Assembly (NCBI RefSeq): GCF_014649755.1
Contig: NZ_BMTQ01000001.1
Location: forward strand, 434,001 to 498,000
DNA length: 64,000 nt
Source: Streptomyces litmocidini
GTDB taxonomy: Bacteria; Actinomycetota; Actinomycetes; Streptomycetales; Streptomycetaceae
Direction of reading: 5' to 3'
How positions within the stretch are numbered: the stretch's first letter is position 1; every line of letters starts with the position of its first letter. A model generated the notes under the pieces. That model made no database searches, was not told the origin of the DNA, and saw nothing but the letters and a program-made list of their open reading frames with translations. Of the stretch, positions 16,921 to 25,058 are shown piece by piece. The translations under genes were made by a program, and so were the position numbers.

Positions 16921-19302
16921 TCAGCGGTTTCGTTCGGCGCCGCCGGAGGAGGCGGGCTTCTTGAAGCCGATGTCCTGGTAGCGGGGAGTGGCGAGCCCCC
17001 AGGCCCCGGCGTTCACGAGATCGGCCCTGGCGGCGACGAGCTGCGGACGCTGGTAGAGGGGAATGGATCCGGCCGCGGCCCAGATCCGGGCGTCGGCCTG
17101 GCGCACCAGCTCGCGGGCCTCCTCCTCGTCGAGCGTCCCCGCCGCCTGGTCGAACAGTTGGTCGATGCGGTCGGTGCCGACCCGGGAGTAGTTCTGCTCG
17201 ACGAGGAGCGAACCGTCCGAGGCCGGCTCGGGCTTGGCGAAGATCGGGCGGGCGTCGGTGGCCGGGAAGGCGGAGGCCGGCCAGGAGTAGAGGGCCAGGT
17301 CGTAGTCGCCCGAGGCCACGTGGTCCTTGAAGAAGCTCTCGTCGGAGACCTTGGTGACCTCGGTGCGGATCCCGACCGCGTCGAGCATCCGGACGATCCG
17401 GTCCCCGACCGCCCGCAGCGACTCGGATCCGGGCCCGGACGGCAGGACGAAACGGAGGCTGAGGGCCTTGCCGTCCTTGCCGAGCGCCTTGGCGGCGTCG
17501 GGGGCGGTCACGGGGGCGGCGGTGCCACGCGGGGCGTAGGCGCCGGCCATGCCGTGGTCCGGCCCGGCGGCGCGCGCGCCGGCGCCGGTCCCGGTGTCGA
17601 GGGCCTCGGCGCGGGCGAGGAGCGCGGCGCTCCGGCGGGCGGCGTCGGAGGCCGGGGCGAGGGTGCCGGTGCCGTTCCCGGGGCCGTTCGCGCCGACGAC
17701 GGGGGCGGCCCGGCGGTCGCCGGGCTTGTCGTCTCCGACGATGTAGAGGCCCTCGTCGGAGGCGGTGTCGTCGTTCCTCTTCTTGGCGTCGGTGGCGCCC
17801 TCGTCCTTCTCCTTCTCCCTCTTCTCCTTCTCCTTCTCCTTCTTCTTCCCGGCCTCCTCCTCCGACTCGCTGCCCGCCTTGGTGCCGGCGGGCTTCCGGA
17901 GCGCGCCGCCCGGGACCCAGCCCGCGTCGGCGAGGAGCGCCTGCGCCTCCTTGGTGTCCTGCTCGCCGAGGGCGTCGCTGCTGTCCGCGTACGCCGCCTG
18001 GCCCGCGAGGGCGAGGTGGCTGCCGGGGGGCTTGGCGGGGAGACCGAGCGGCTTCAGTACGGATTCGGCCAGTTCCTGGCGGTTGATGGCGCGGGCCACC
18101 GCGCGCCGGACCCGCTCGTCGGCCAGCGGGCCGGACTCGCCGTTCAGCGAGAGCTGGGTGTAGGCGGGCTCCAGGGACTTGCGGACCACGTACTTCGCCA
18201 GGGCGTCCTGGGCGCGCGCGTACCGGTCGACCGCCTCCTGGTTCTTCTTGCGGGCGGCCTTGACCTCCGCCGCCTTCTCGTCGTCGGAGCCGTGGGCGAG
18301 GGCCCAGGACCGCAAAGCCTTGGAGGGGGTGATCGCGGCGCCGGGACCGTGGGCGGGGGCGGCCTGGGCGCCGTTCCGGCCGGTGCGGGCGTCCCGGAGG
18401 GCGAGGGAGATCCGCTCGGCGGTGGACCGGTCGATCTCGGCCAGGTCGAGGCCGCCCGCGGCGAGCGCGTCGGCCCGGTCCGCGCGGGGGACGGCCTTCA
18501 GGACGAGGCTGTCGAGCTTGGCCTGCTGCCCCCACCAGCGGGGGTTGCGGGTGAGGGTGACGTCGCCGCCCTTCCGGTCGATCCCCTTGAGCAGGAACGG
18601 TCCTGCGGTGGCCTTGAGGGTGGTGCGCGCCCCGTCGTTGAAGGAGTTCGGAGAGCCCATCACCTGCTTGGGGTAGAGGGGCGTGAAGAGGGACTGCCAG
18701 TCGGCGTAGGGCTTGGCGAAGGTGACCCGCACCTCCAGGTCGTTCTTGCCCCGCTCGATCTTCTCGATCCGCTCGTAGCCGGAGTTGCGGGCGGTCCAGT
18801 ACGCGGTGTCGCGGCCGCTCAGCGCGCGCCACTGGGCCACGAAGTCCGGGGCGCCGATCTCGCGGCCGTCGCTCCACACCGCCTGCTGGTTGAGTTTGTA
18901 GAGGACGACCTGCTTGGGCTCGGTCTCGATGACCTGCGCGGACTCCAGGTAGTCGGGGTCGATCCGCGGGCGGCCGCGCTCGTCGAGCGTGTACAGGGAG
19001 GGGAGCACGGCTCCGGCGATGCGCGAGGTGGTGCCGTCGGCGTCGGCCTGGAAGGCGTTGAGCGTGGTGGGCAGCGCGTCGACCGCCCAGCGGAGGGTGC
19101 CGCCGTCGGCGACCCGGTCGCGTGCCGCGGGCGCGTTGTCCTGGGCCGCGACGGGTGCCTCGTCGGCCTCGTCGCCGGAGCTGCAGCCGGCGAGGACGGT
19201 GACGGCGAGGACCGCGCTGGTCAGGGTCGCGACGGAGCGGAGCGTGCGGGAGCGGGGGCTCCTGGAGCATGTCCTCCCGCGAGGGGCGCCGATCTGGGAC
19301 AT
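16921..19302 (-). CDS. Large family-5 substrate-binding lipoprotein with charged insert
   Basis: 793 residues from ATG 19302. A long Arg/Ser-rich n-region precedes a hydrophobic stretch and lipobox V-L-A-G-C at about residue 39. Segments at about 65-450 and 620-770 match the SBP_bac_5 fold (for example P-D-Y-L-E-S-A-Q-V and V-A-R-A-I-N-R-Q-E-L-A). Between them lies a low-complexity region whose core (about 475-510) is almost only Lys and Glu, followed by an Ala/Gly/Asp-rich stretch. The protein is therefore about 200 residues longer than ordinary members (500-550). No permease or ATPase gene is adjacent, so it either serves a transporter encoded elsewhere or has a sensor-like role. A terminator follows at 16849-16873. 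Confidence 0.88.
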   Translation of the reverse strand: MSQIGAPRGRTCSRSPRSRTLRSVATLTSAVLAVTVLAGCSSGDEADEAPVAAQDNAPAARDRVADGGTLRWAVDALPTTLNAFQADADGTTSRIAGAVLPSLYTLDERGRPRIDPDYLESAQVIETEPKQVVLYKLNQQAVWSDGREIGAPDFVAQWRALSGRDTAYWTARNSGYERIEKIERGKNDLEVRVTFAKPYADWQSLFTPLYPKQVMGSPNSFNDGARTTLKATAGPFLLKGIDRKGGDVTLTRNPRWWGQQAKLDSLVLKAVPRADRADALAAGGLDLAEIDRSTAERISLALRDARTGRNGAQAAPAHGPGAAITPSKALRSWALAHGSDDEKAAEVKAARKKNQEAVDRYARAQDALAKYVVRKSLEPAYTQLSLNGESGPLADERVRRAVARAINRQELAESVLKPLGLPAKPPGSHLALAGQAAYADSSDALGEQDTKEAQALLADAGWVPGGALRKPAGTKAGSESEEEAGKKKEKEKEKREKEKDEGATDAKKRNDDTASDEGLYIVGDDKPGDRRAAPVVGANGPGNGTGTLAPASDAARRSAALLARAEALDTGTGAGARAAGPDHGMAGAYAPRGTAAPVTAPDAAKALGKDGKALSLRFVLPSGPGSESLRAVGDRIVRMLDAVGIRTEVTKVSDESFFKDHVASGDYDLALYSWPASAFPATDARPIFAKPEPASDGSLLVEQNYSRVGTDRIDQLFDQAAGTLDEEEARELVRQADARIWAAAGSIPLYQRPQLVAARADLVNAGAWGLATPRYQDIGFKKPASSGGAERNR

Positions 19303-19502
19303 GACTTGTACCCCTTCGTCCAGATTTATTCCATTTGGAGATGATCAGACCTATTGCTCATACACTGAAAAGGACGGACCGGATTCGGCCACGGCGACAC
19401 GGCGGCGCGACCGGCAAACCCCACTCGTGCGGCCCAACCACCCGGGCACACGACTTCCCGAGCGGAATGTGACGCGCGGCACTCACGAAGGTGAGGGCAA
19501 CC

Positions 19503-19730
19503 ATGTCCGTTCAGGACGATCTGGCGGCCGTCAAGCGCCGCCTGCAGGACCTGGAACACACGGTCGAAGAGCTGGAACGCCGCATCGGGACCGGGCAGGT
19601 CGCGCCTCCCGCGCCCGCCTCCGGCCGCACCGCGAGCATGGTGACCGTCCCCGACGCCCCGTACGACTCCGGACAGTGGACCGACGTCGACGACGAGGGC
19701 CTGGGAGCACGCGACCGCCACGCGCCGTAG
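19503..19730 (+). CDS. Small coiled-coil protein, uncharacterised
   Basis: 75 residues from ATG 19503 with GAAGGTGAGG upstream. The first 32 residues form a heptad-rich helix (D-D-L-A-A-V-K-R-R-L-Q-D-L-E-H-T-V-E-E-L-E), likely a dimeric coiled coil. The rest is Pro/Ala-rich and then acidic (S-G-Q-W-T-D-V-D-D-E-G). No signal peptide. The SdhB relic starts within about 10 bp of its stop codon. The ribosome site and codon pattern support a real gene. Function unknown. Confidence 0.72.
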   Translation: MSVQDDLAAVKRRLQDLEHTVEELERRIGTGQVAPPAPASGRTASMVTVPDAPYDSGQWTDVDDEGLGARDRHAP

Positions 19731-19737
19731 AGCCGGG

Positions 19738-20205
19738 GAGGCCCTGGTCTCCCTCCCCTACGCGAAGGCCCGGGAGGTCCCCGCGTTCGTCCCGCCCGCC
19801 GGGCTCGGCCCCGGTGAGTACCGGAGGGAACAGGAGGACGTCGACCGCTCGCAGGAGGTCCGGAAGCGCATCGGGTGCTTCCCGTGCCAGGACACCCGTC
19901 ATGTGGTGCGGGACCACGAGGAGAACAAGGAGGCCTTCGCCGGGCCCCGCTTCCTCATGCGGATCGCGGGGCTCGACACGCCCCCCCGGACGCGGCGGAG
20001 GAGGCCGGGCCCGACCGGCGGCGGGCCGCGCGGGAGGAGCACGGCCTCGGCCACTGCACCACCACCACGTGCTGCACCGAGGCCTGCCCGGAGTCCGTCC
20101 GGATCACCGGCAACGCCCCGAGCCCGCTCAAGGAGCGGATCGTGGACCGGAAGTACGACCCGCTGGTCCGGCTCGGGAGGACGATCGGGCGGCGGGAGGG
20201 CCGAG
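19738..20205 (+). pseudogene. Relic of a succinate dehydrogenase/fumarate reductase iron-sulfur subunit (SdhB-like)
   Basis: Without a start codon, the frame from about 19738 reads the middle of an SdhB-like protein (F-V-P-P-A-G-L-G-P-G-E-Y, D-V-D-R-S-Q-E, C-F-P-C-Q-D-T-R-H-V-V-R-D-H-E-E-N-K). At a run of seven C (19981-19987) the reading shifts to another frame, which continues the same protein: E-E-H-G-L-G-H-C-T-T-T-T-C-C-T-E-A-C-P, then L-K-E-R-I-V-D-R-K-Y-D-P-L-V-R-L-G. The N-terminal 2Fe-2S domain is missing and no start is seen. In the first ferredoxin-like motif the expected third Cys (C-x-x-C-x-x-x-C) is Arg. The second Cys cluster is intact. No SdhA gene is adjacent. This is a decayed remnant, not a functional gene. 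Confidence 0.85.
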
Positions 20206-20219
20206 GCCCCGGCCCGCCT

Positions 20220-21011
20220 TCAGACCGCCGCGCCCGCGCTCCAGCGGCCGAGGACCGGCTCGGCGAGGGTGCGGGCGGGGCGGCACAGGGTCTGCCCGTG
20301 GAGGTCGAACAGTTCGTCGCGCGAGGAGAAGCGGCCGAGGTCCGTACGGAGGTGGGCGGAGAGGTCGCAGGGGGCCGGGCCGGCGCAGGCGGCCGGCGCG
20401 TCCCAGTCGACGGCGGTCCGGGCGACGGCCTCGAAGAGCGTCTCCGCCCCCACGTTGGTGAACCCGCCGCCGTGCCCGCCCCGCCCGGGACCGGTGAACA
20501 GCTCGGCGATCGGCACCCAGGCCGTGCCGGTGCCCGCCGACCCGGCGAGGCGGAACTCCGGCCAGGCCAGCAGGACCTCTTCCGGGACGAACGCGCGGAG
20601 CTTCGGGAACCTCGGGTACCAGAAGGTGCCGTCGACGAGCAGGCCGCGCACCCGGGTCTCCACGCCGAGGGACCGGGCCACCGCCTCCAGGGCCGCCATC
20701 CGCTGGCTGCACGAGCCGCGCCCGAGGCGCAGCGTGCGCGACACCCGGCGCCGGTCCTCCACGGAGTACACCGGCCGCACGGCGGTGACGAGGATGCCGT
20801 GCGCCACCTGGAGCCGGGCCCGGTCGGTGACCGCCCCCCGCGCCTCGGACTCGCGCCACACCCGGGCCACGAGCGCGGTCACGAGCGGATGCTCCAGGTC
20901 CAGGACCGGAGTGGGCCGGGTGGACCCGGGCACCTCCCGCGCGGACGCTTCCGCGCCCTCGGCACGGGCCGTGCGGACGGTGCGGACCGGCATCAGCAGA
21001 CGGCTGGTCAC
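20220..21011 (-). CDS. Transglutaminase-like (papain-fold) domain protein
   Basis: 263 residues, GTG start at 21011 with GGGGGAG six bases upstream. An ATG at 20993 is an alternative. The central segment G-R-G-S-C-S-Q-R-M-A-A-L-E-A-V-A-R-S-L-G-V-E-T-R-V matches the nucleophile Cys region of transglutaminase-like proteins (about residue 100). The expected downstream catalytic His is not obvious: the equivalent strand reads G-T-F-W-Y-P-R-F. The protein may therefore be a non-catalytic member or use other residues. No signal peptide or membrane span is visible. It runs toward the SdhB relic, whose end nearly touches its stop codon. Confidence 0.72.
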   Translation of the reverse strand: MTSRLLMPVRTVRTARAEGAEASAREVPGSTRPTPVLDLEHPLVTALVARVWRESEARGAVTDRARLQVAHGILVTAVRPVYSVEDRRRVSRTLRLGRGSCSQRMAALEAVARSLGVETRVRGLLVDGTFWYPRFPKLRAFVPEEVLLAWPEFRLAGSAGTGTAWVPIAELFTGPGRGGHGGGFTNVGAETLFEAVARTAVDWDAPAACAGPAPCDLSAHLRTDLGRFSSRDELFDLHGQTLCRPARTLAEPVLGRWSAGAAV

Positions 21012-21117
21012 GGCGTACTCCCCCTCGCCCGGCGGCCCGCCTCCGGGGCCGCACGGCCCCCTCCTCCTCAGCCCCCTCCCCTGCCGGCGCCCGGACCCCC
21101 CTCCTCGCCCCTCCGGG

Positions 21118-22137
21118 TCAGAGCCAGCCCGCGCGGTAGGCCGCCCAGTCCCCCTCCCGCGCCGCGAAGTCGACGTACAGGGCGAGCCCGAACCGCTCGC
21201 GGCCGGGGTCGGTGCGGCCGAGGCCGAGTCTCGCCCCCTTGACGGCCGCGGCGACCGTCTCCGCGTTCTCGTGGTGACCGAGGTCGTCCTCGTGGAAGAA
21301 GGGGAGCCCCACCAGCAGGTCGGTCGTCCCGGGGGTCACCTCCAGGGCGAGGGCCGTCTGCTGGGCGACGTACCCGCCGTAGAGGCTCTCCAGCGGCATC
21401 CAGGTGTCGTACGACATGACGGCGATCTGGTCGACGCGCCGGGCCACCTCGCCGAAGAACTCCTGCGACCACCACTTCTCGCTGCCGCTCAGCGCGCCGT
21501 TCACCGCGTGGGCGCCCGGCAGCGGATCGATCTGGTGGGCGGCGACCGAGAGCGGGACCTCGCGGGCCCGGGTCAGCTCTCCGAGGCCGTCGAGGAGGGA
21601 GAGGTAGTCCCGGTCGTCGGAGTGCAGCGGCTCCAGGTCGAAGTGGACCCCGTCGAAGCCCGCGTCGAGCACCTGCCGGGCCGAGCCCACCACGGCGCGG
21701 CGCGACCCGGCGTCCTCCAGGCGCAGCCCCACGGGCCCCTCGGTGGCCAGGACGTCGCCCAGCCATGCCTGGACCCGTATCCCGGGCATCGCGCGGTGCA
21801 CCCCGTCGATCAACCACCGGGCACGCGGGTACCTCGCCCTCGGCAGGGTGCCGTCGTGCTCCAGGGGCCCGGCGTGCACGTACAGGTCGCGTATCCCGCT
21901 GTCCTTCAGCCGCGCGGCGAGGGCCGCGAGGTCGGCGTCCTTCTTCCGCCCGTCGACCCAGGCGTGCCCGATCCAGAAGGCGTCCTTGCCGCGGGTCCTC
22001 GTCCCCTCCTCCAGGTCGCCCGTGTAGCTGACGCGCAGGGCCAGGGCCCCGAAGAGCGGTGGCACCACGAGCAGCAGGACGAGACCCAGGACGAACCGGC
22101 GTCCCCGCCTCCACACACGCCTCAGTCGTCCGTCCAC
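21118..22137 (-). CDS. Membrane-anchored GH18-like glycoside hydrolase domain protein
   Basis: 339 residues from GTG 22137. A short Arg-rich cytoplasmic start is followed by one membrane span (about 15-36) and an extracytoplasmic TIM-barrel-like domain. The strand D-A-G-F-D-G-V-H-F-D-L-E-P (about residues 157-169) fits the GH18 D-x-x-D-x-D-x-E pattern with the acid/base Glu at the end. Further barrel-like strands are V-M-S-Y-D-T-W and L-L-V-G-L-P-F-F. The target may be a GlcNAc polymer, but the substrate cannot be assigned. It runs in the same direction as the transglutaminase-like gene 106 bp downstream and is divergent from the TPM gene. Confidence 0.78.
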   Translation of the reverse strand: MDGRLRRVWRRGRRFVLGLVLLLVVPPLFGALALRVSYTGDLEEGTRTRGKDAFWIGHAWVDGRKKDADLAALAARLKDSGIRDLYVHAGPLEHDGTLPRARYPRARWLIDGVHRAMPGIRVQAWLGDVLATEGPVGLRLEDAGSRRAVVGSARQVLDAGFDGVHFDLEPLHSDDRDYLSLLDGLGELTRAREVPLSVAAHQIDPLPGAHAVNGALSGSEKWWSQEFFGEVARRVDQIAVMSYDTWMPLESLYGGYVAQQTALALEVTPGTTDLLVGLPFFHEDDLGHHENAETVAAAVKGARLGLGRTDPGRERFGLALYVDFAAREGDWAAYRAGWL

Positions 22138-22268
22138 CCGAGCCCCCCGAGAGCCGTCGCGTCACTGGAACCACCGTAGCGGCGGCTACTGACAGTGACG
22201 CTCGGACGAACGCAACGGTTTCCGGACGCCACGGATCCGGCCGCGGGTTCCCGGACCGCTCCGGCCCC

Positions 22269-22318
22269 GGGTTCAGGCGTCGTTCCGGCCGCGGGTTCCG
22301 GCGTCGTTCCGGCCGCGG
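22269..22318. repeat. 24-bp tandem repeat upstream of TPM gene
   Basis: Two nearly identical 24-bp units (starting GGGTTC and ending CGGCCGC) at 22269-22292 and 22293-22316, with fragments of the same sequence on both sides (22247, 22317). They lie in the divergent promoter region between 22137 and 22373. Confidence 0.65.
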
Positions 22319-22359
22319 GCGCCGGGACCGGCCGGGTCGCGAGCGCACATACCCGGACA

Positions 22360-22365
22360 TAACCT
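22360..22365 (+). promoter_or_regulatory. -10 box of a probable leaderless transcript (TPM gene)
   Basis: TAACCT followed by exactly 7 nt to the GTG at 22373. There is no Shine-Dalgarno sequence (the bases between are CCCCCTT). This places the predicted transcription start at the start codon. Confidence 0.5.
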
Positions 22366-22372
22366 CCCCCTT

Positions 22373-24478
22373 GTGACACGAACAGCCACCCGAGCCCTTG
22401 TCGCGGTGCTGGTGGCGGCGTGGTGGCTCCTCGTGCCCGCCGTACACGGCGCCCACGCCGACGACCCCGTCGTCCTGTCCCGGGACGGACAGGTCACCGA
22501 CCGGGCCGGCGCCCTCGGCGACCGCCGCGCCCCCGCGGTCCGGGTTCTCGACCGGCTCTACGACGACCGGCGCGTCCAGCTCTTCGCCGTCTACGCACGG
22601 GACTTCTCCGGACGCCCGGGCCGGGAGCGGGCCGACGCCACCGCCGAGCGCAACGGGCTCGGCCCCGACGACGTCCTGCTCGCCGCCGCCACCCACGACC
22701 GGCGGTACGGCTACTCGGCCGACCCCGGCTCCCGCTTCACCCGGGCCCAGCTCGACGAGGTCGCGCGGACCGCGATCGGACCGGTCCTGAGGCGGAACGA
22801 CCGGGCCGGCGCCGCCGTCGGCGCGGCGAACGGCTACGCCGCCGTCCTCGCCGGCCGACCCGCCCCCGTCCCCGTCCCGACGCTCACCCCCGACCCCGCC
22901 GACCCCGGCGCCGCGGCTGACGACGGCACCTCGGCGACCGACCTCGTCCTGCCCCTGGTCCTCGTCGGCGGCGCGGGCGCCGTGGCGGCCTACGCGTACA
23001 CCAAGCGGCGGCGGCGCGCCGAGACCCGCACCACGCCACGGGGCGGGCAGGGCTGGGGCCCTCCGAAGGAGACGGCGCCGTCCCTGGACGAGCTGGACGG
23101 GGAGGCCCGCCGGACGCTGGTCGCCACCGACGACGCCGTCCGCACCAGCCGGGAGGAACTCGGCTTCGCCTCCGCCCAGTTCGGCGAGGAGGCGGTGCGC
23201 CCCTTCACCGAGGCCGTCGACTTCGCCGAGGAGCAGCTGACGGCCTCGTTCCGGCTGCGGCAGAAGCTCGACGACTCCTTCCCCGAGGACGACCCGACCC
23301 GCCGGGCCGTGCTGGACGAGATCCTCCGCCGCTGCGCCGGGGCGAACGCGCGCCTCGACGCCGAGACGGAGGACTTCGACCGGCTCCGGGCCCTGGAGCG
23401 CACGGCCCCGGAGGCGCTGGCCGCCGTGGAGGCGGCCTTCCGCGAACAGACCGGGCGGATCGGGACGGCCGAGGCGACGCTGACCGCGATGCGCGAGCGG
23501 TACGCCGAGACGGCGGCCGCCCCCGTCGCCGGTGACGTCGAGCAGGCGAAGGACCGGCTGGTGTTCGCGACGACCCACGTCGACCAGGCCCGTCAGCGGA
23601 TCGACGCCGGTGACAACGGCGGGGCCGCCGTGCACATCCGGGCCGCCGAGGGCGCCGTGGACCAGGCGGCCCGGCTGACCGAGGCCGTGGACCGGCGGGC
23701 GCGGGACCTGGCCGAGGCGGTGGGGAAGCTGGCGAGCGCCCTCGCGGAGACGGACGCGGACCTCGCGGAGGCCCGCGGGCTGTCGGACGGAACCGCCGAG
23801 GGGGTGTCCACGGCCGGTCTCCGGGGCCGGATCGCCCGCGCCGAGTCGGTGGTCGCCGAGGTGCGGCGCGGGGTGGACGCCGGGCGGTACGACCCGATCG
23901 ACGCCCTGCGCCGGGTCGAGGAGGCCGACGCGGTGCTCGACGAGGCGATGGAGCGCGAGTCGGGGGCGCGACGCGCGCGCGTGCTCCTCGACCAGGTGAT
24001 GCTGACGGCCCGTTCGTCGATCGGGGCGGCGTCCGACTACGTCACCACGCACCGGGGCGCGGTGGGCAGCGAGGCCCGTACGCGCCTCGCCGAGGCCCGG
24101 CGCCGCTGGGAGGAGGCGCGGTCGCTCGCCGACGCCGACGATCCTCGGGCGGCCCTCGCGGAGGCGCGGCAGGCGGACGCGCTGGCCCGGCACGCCCAGG
24201 ACCTCGCCGAACAGGACGTCCGCACGTACGGGAATCCGAACGGCCTGGGCGGCGTGACGGGGGTGGGGGGAAGCGGTGGCGGCGGTCTCGGGGGCGCGGT
24301 GCTCGGCGGCATCGTCCTCGGCGGCCTGTTCGGCGGCGGGTCCGACAGGGGAGGAGGGGGCGGCTTCGGCGGCGGCGGCTTCGGCGGCGGGCCCGGCAGC
24401 TTCGGCGGCAGCGGCACGCGCGGCCGACTGGGCGGCGGGGGCACGCGCGGCCGACTGGGCGGCGGGGGCCGCTTCTGA
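22373..24478 (+). CDS. TPM-domain membrane protein with long coiled coil and Gly-rich tail
   Basis: 701 residues from GTG 22373. Signal peptide (about 1-29, ends V-H-G-A-H-A-D-D), an extracytoplasmic TPM domain (about 32-155: L-Y-D-D-R-R-V-Q-L-F-A-V-Y, N-G-L-G-P-D-D-V-L-L-A-A-A), a Pro-rich linker, one membrane span (about 184-205), a basic stop-transfer (K-R-R-R-R), a cytoplasmic helical region of about 400 residues rich in Ala/Glu/Arg (coiled coil), and a glycine-rich C-terminus with a 27-bp repeat. Streptomycetes often carry a TPM protein next to pspA, and here a pspA remnant lies 120 bp downstream. A role in membrane stress is inferred from that link. Confidence 0.85.
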   Translation: MTRTATRALVAVLVAAWWLLVPAVHGAHADDPVVLSRDGQVTDRAGALGDRRAPAVRVLDRLYDDRRVQLFAVYARDFSGRPGRERADATAERNGLGPDDVLLAAATHDRRYGYSADPGSRFTRAQLDEVARTAIGPVLRRNDRAGAAVGAANGYAAVLAGRPAPVPVPTLTPDPADPGAAADDGTSATDLVLPLVLVGGAGAVAAYAYTKRRRRAETRTTPRGGQGWGPPKETAPSLDELDGEARRTLVATDDAVRTSREELGFASAQFGEEAVRPFTEAVDFAEEQLTASFRLRQKLDDSFPEDDPTRRAVLDEILRRCAGANARLDAETEDFDRLRALERTAPEALAAVEAAFREQTGRIGTAEATLTAMRERYAETAAAPVAGDVEQAKDRLVFATTHVDQARQRIDAGDNGGAAVHIRAAEGAVDQAARLTEAVDRRARDLAEAVGKLASALAETDADLAEARGLSDGTAEGVSTAGLRGRIARAESVVAEVRRGVDAGRYDPIDALRRVEEADAVLDEAMERESGARRARVLLDQVMLTARSSIGAASDYVTTHRGAVGSEARTRLAEARRRWEEARSLADADDPRAALAEARQADALARHAQDLAEQDVRTYGNPNGLGGVTGVGGSGGGGLGGAVLGGIVLGGLFGGGSDRGGGGGFGGGGFGGGPGSFGGSGTRGRLGGGGTRGRLGGGGRF

Positions 24479-24490
24479 GGAGGGCCGCGC

Positions 24491-24582
24491 CTGTTCCCCG
24501 TGGGCCGCGCCGGCTCCCCGTGGGCCGCCCCGTCCCCTCGTGGGCCGTCCTCTCCCCTCGGTGGGCCGTCCCCATCCCCTCG
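24491..24582. repeat. 20-bp tandem repeat downstream of the TPM gene
   Basis: Four units of about 20-21 bp sharing TCCCC(G/T)...GTGGGCCG (24491, 24511, 24531, 24551) plus a partial fifth. They occupy the whole gap between the TPM stop codon and the ribosome site of the PspA-like gene. Confidence 0.7.
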
Positions 24583-24600
24583 TACGCAAGGAGAACGAGC

Positions 24601-25041
24601 ATGAGCAGCAGGCAGACCGTCCTCGGCCGGGTCGCCCAGCCGGCGAAGGTCGCGCTGGGACGCCAGCTCCAGTCGGAGAAGGAGGCGCGGACGGCGGAGC
24701 CGACGATCGCCGCGCAGACCGACGCCGTGGAGAAGCTCAGGACGGGGCTCGACGGTACGAGGGCGAAGCTGGGCGAGCTGCGGGCCGAGCGGGACGAGCT
24801 GGTGGCCCGCGCGAAGTCGGCCCGGGCGCAGAACCTGATGACGGACGCCGTGAAGAGCGTCGACGTGCTCGATCCGTCGAGCGAGCCGAGCCGCTCCGAG
24901 GACAAGGTGCGCGGGGAGGAGGCGAAGGCGCTGGGCAGGCAGGAGCCGGCCGCCTCCTCACCGGACGCCCGGTTCGAGCAGCTGGACGCGCTCGGCGACA
25001 GCGCCGAGATCGAGGCTCGGCCGGCCGCGCTCAAGGCCTGA
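24601..25041 (+). CDS. PspA/IM30 paralogue with large internal deletion (probably decaying)
   Basis: 146 residues from ATG 24601 with AAGGAGAAC upstream. The first 13 residues (M-S-S-R-Q-T-V-L-G-R-V-A-Q) match the N-terminus of actinobacterial PspA. The next residues (P-A-K-V-A-L-G-R-Q-L-Q-S-E-K-E-A) match a site about 90 residues further on in normal PspA, and the match then continues to the C-terminus (V-K-S-V-D-V-L-D-P-S-S-E, E-I-E-A-R-P-A-A-L-K-A). The first long helices are therefore lost in frame. From memory of the family, several normally hydrophobic or basic positions are Pro, Ser or Gly (S-R-S-E-D-K-V-R-G-E-E, S-S-P-D-A-R-F, E-A-R-P-A), consistent with relaxed selection. It ends 17 bp from the convergent phosphatase gene. 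Confidence 0.85.
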   Translation: MSSRQTVLGRVAQPAKVALGRQLQSEKEARTAEPTIAAQTDAVEKLRTGLDGTRAKLGELRAERDELVARAKSARAQNLMTDAVKSVDVLDPSSEPSRSEDKVRGEEAKALGRQEPAASSPDARFEQLDALGDSAEIEARPAALKA

Positions 25042-25058
25042 CGCCCGGTCCGAACCGC

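Noticed and set aside
19981..19987. Sequencing error as sole explanation for the SdhB frameshift
   Set aside because: A C-run error is possible, but the missing start, missing N-terminal domain and lost Cys show that the gene is decayed in any case.
21068..24589. A 1173-codon open frame on the minus strand across the TPM gene
   Set aside because: It mirrors the coding frame of the TPM protein and is Arg/Gly/Pro-rich; no start signal or motif.
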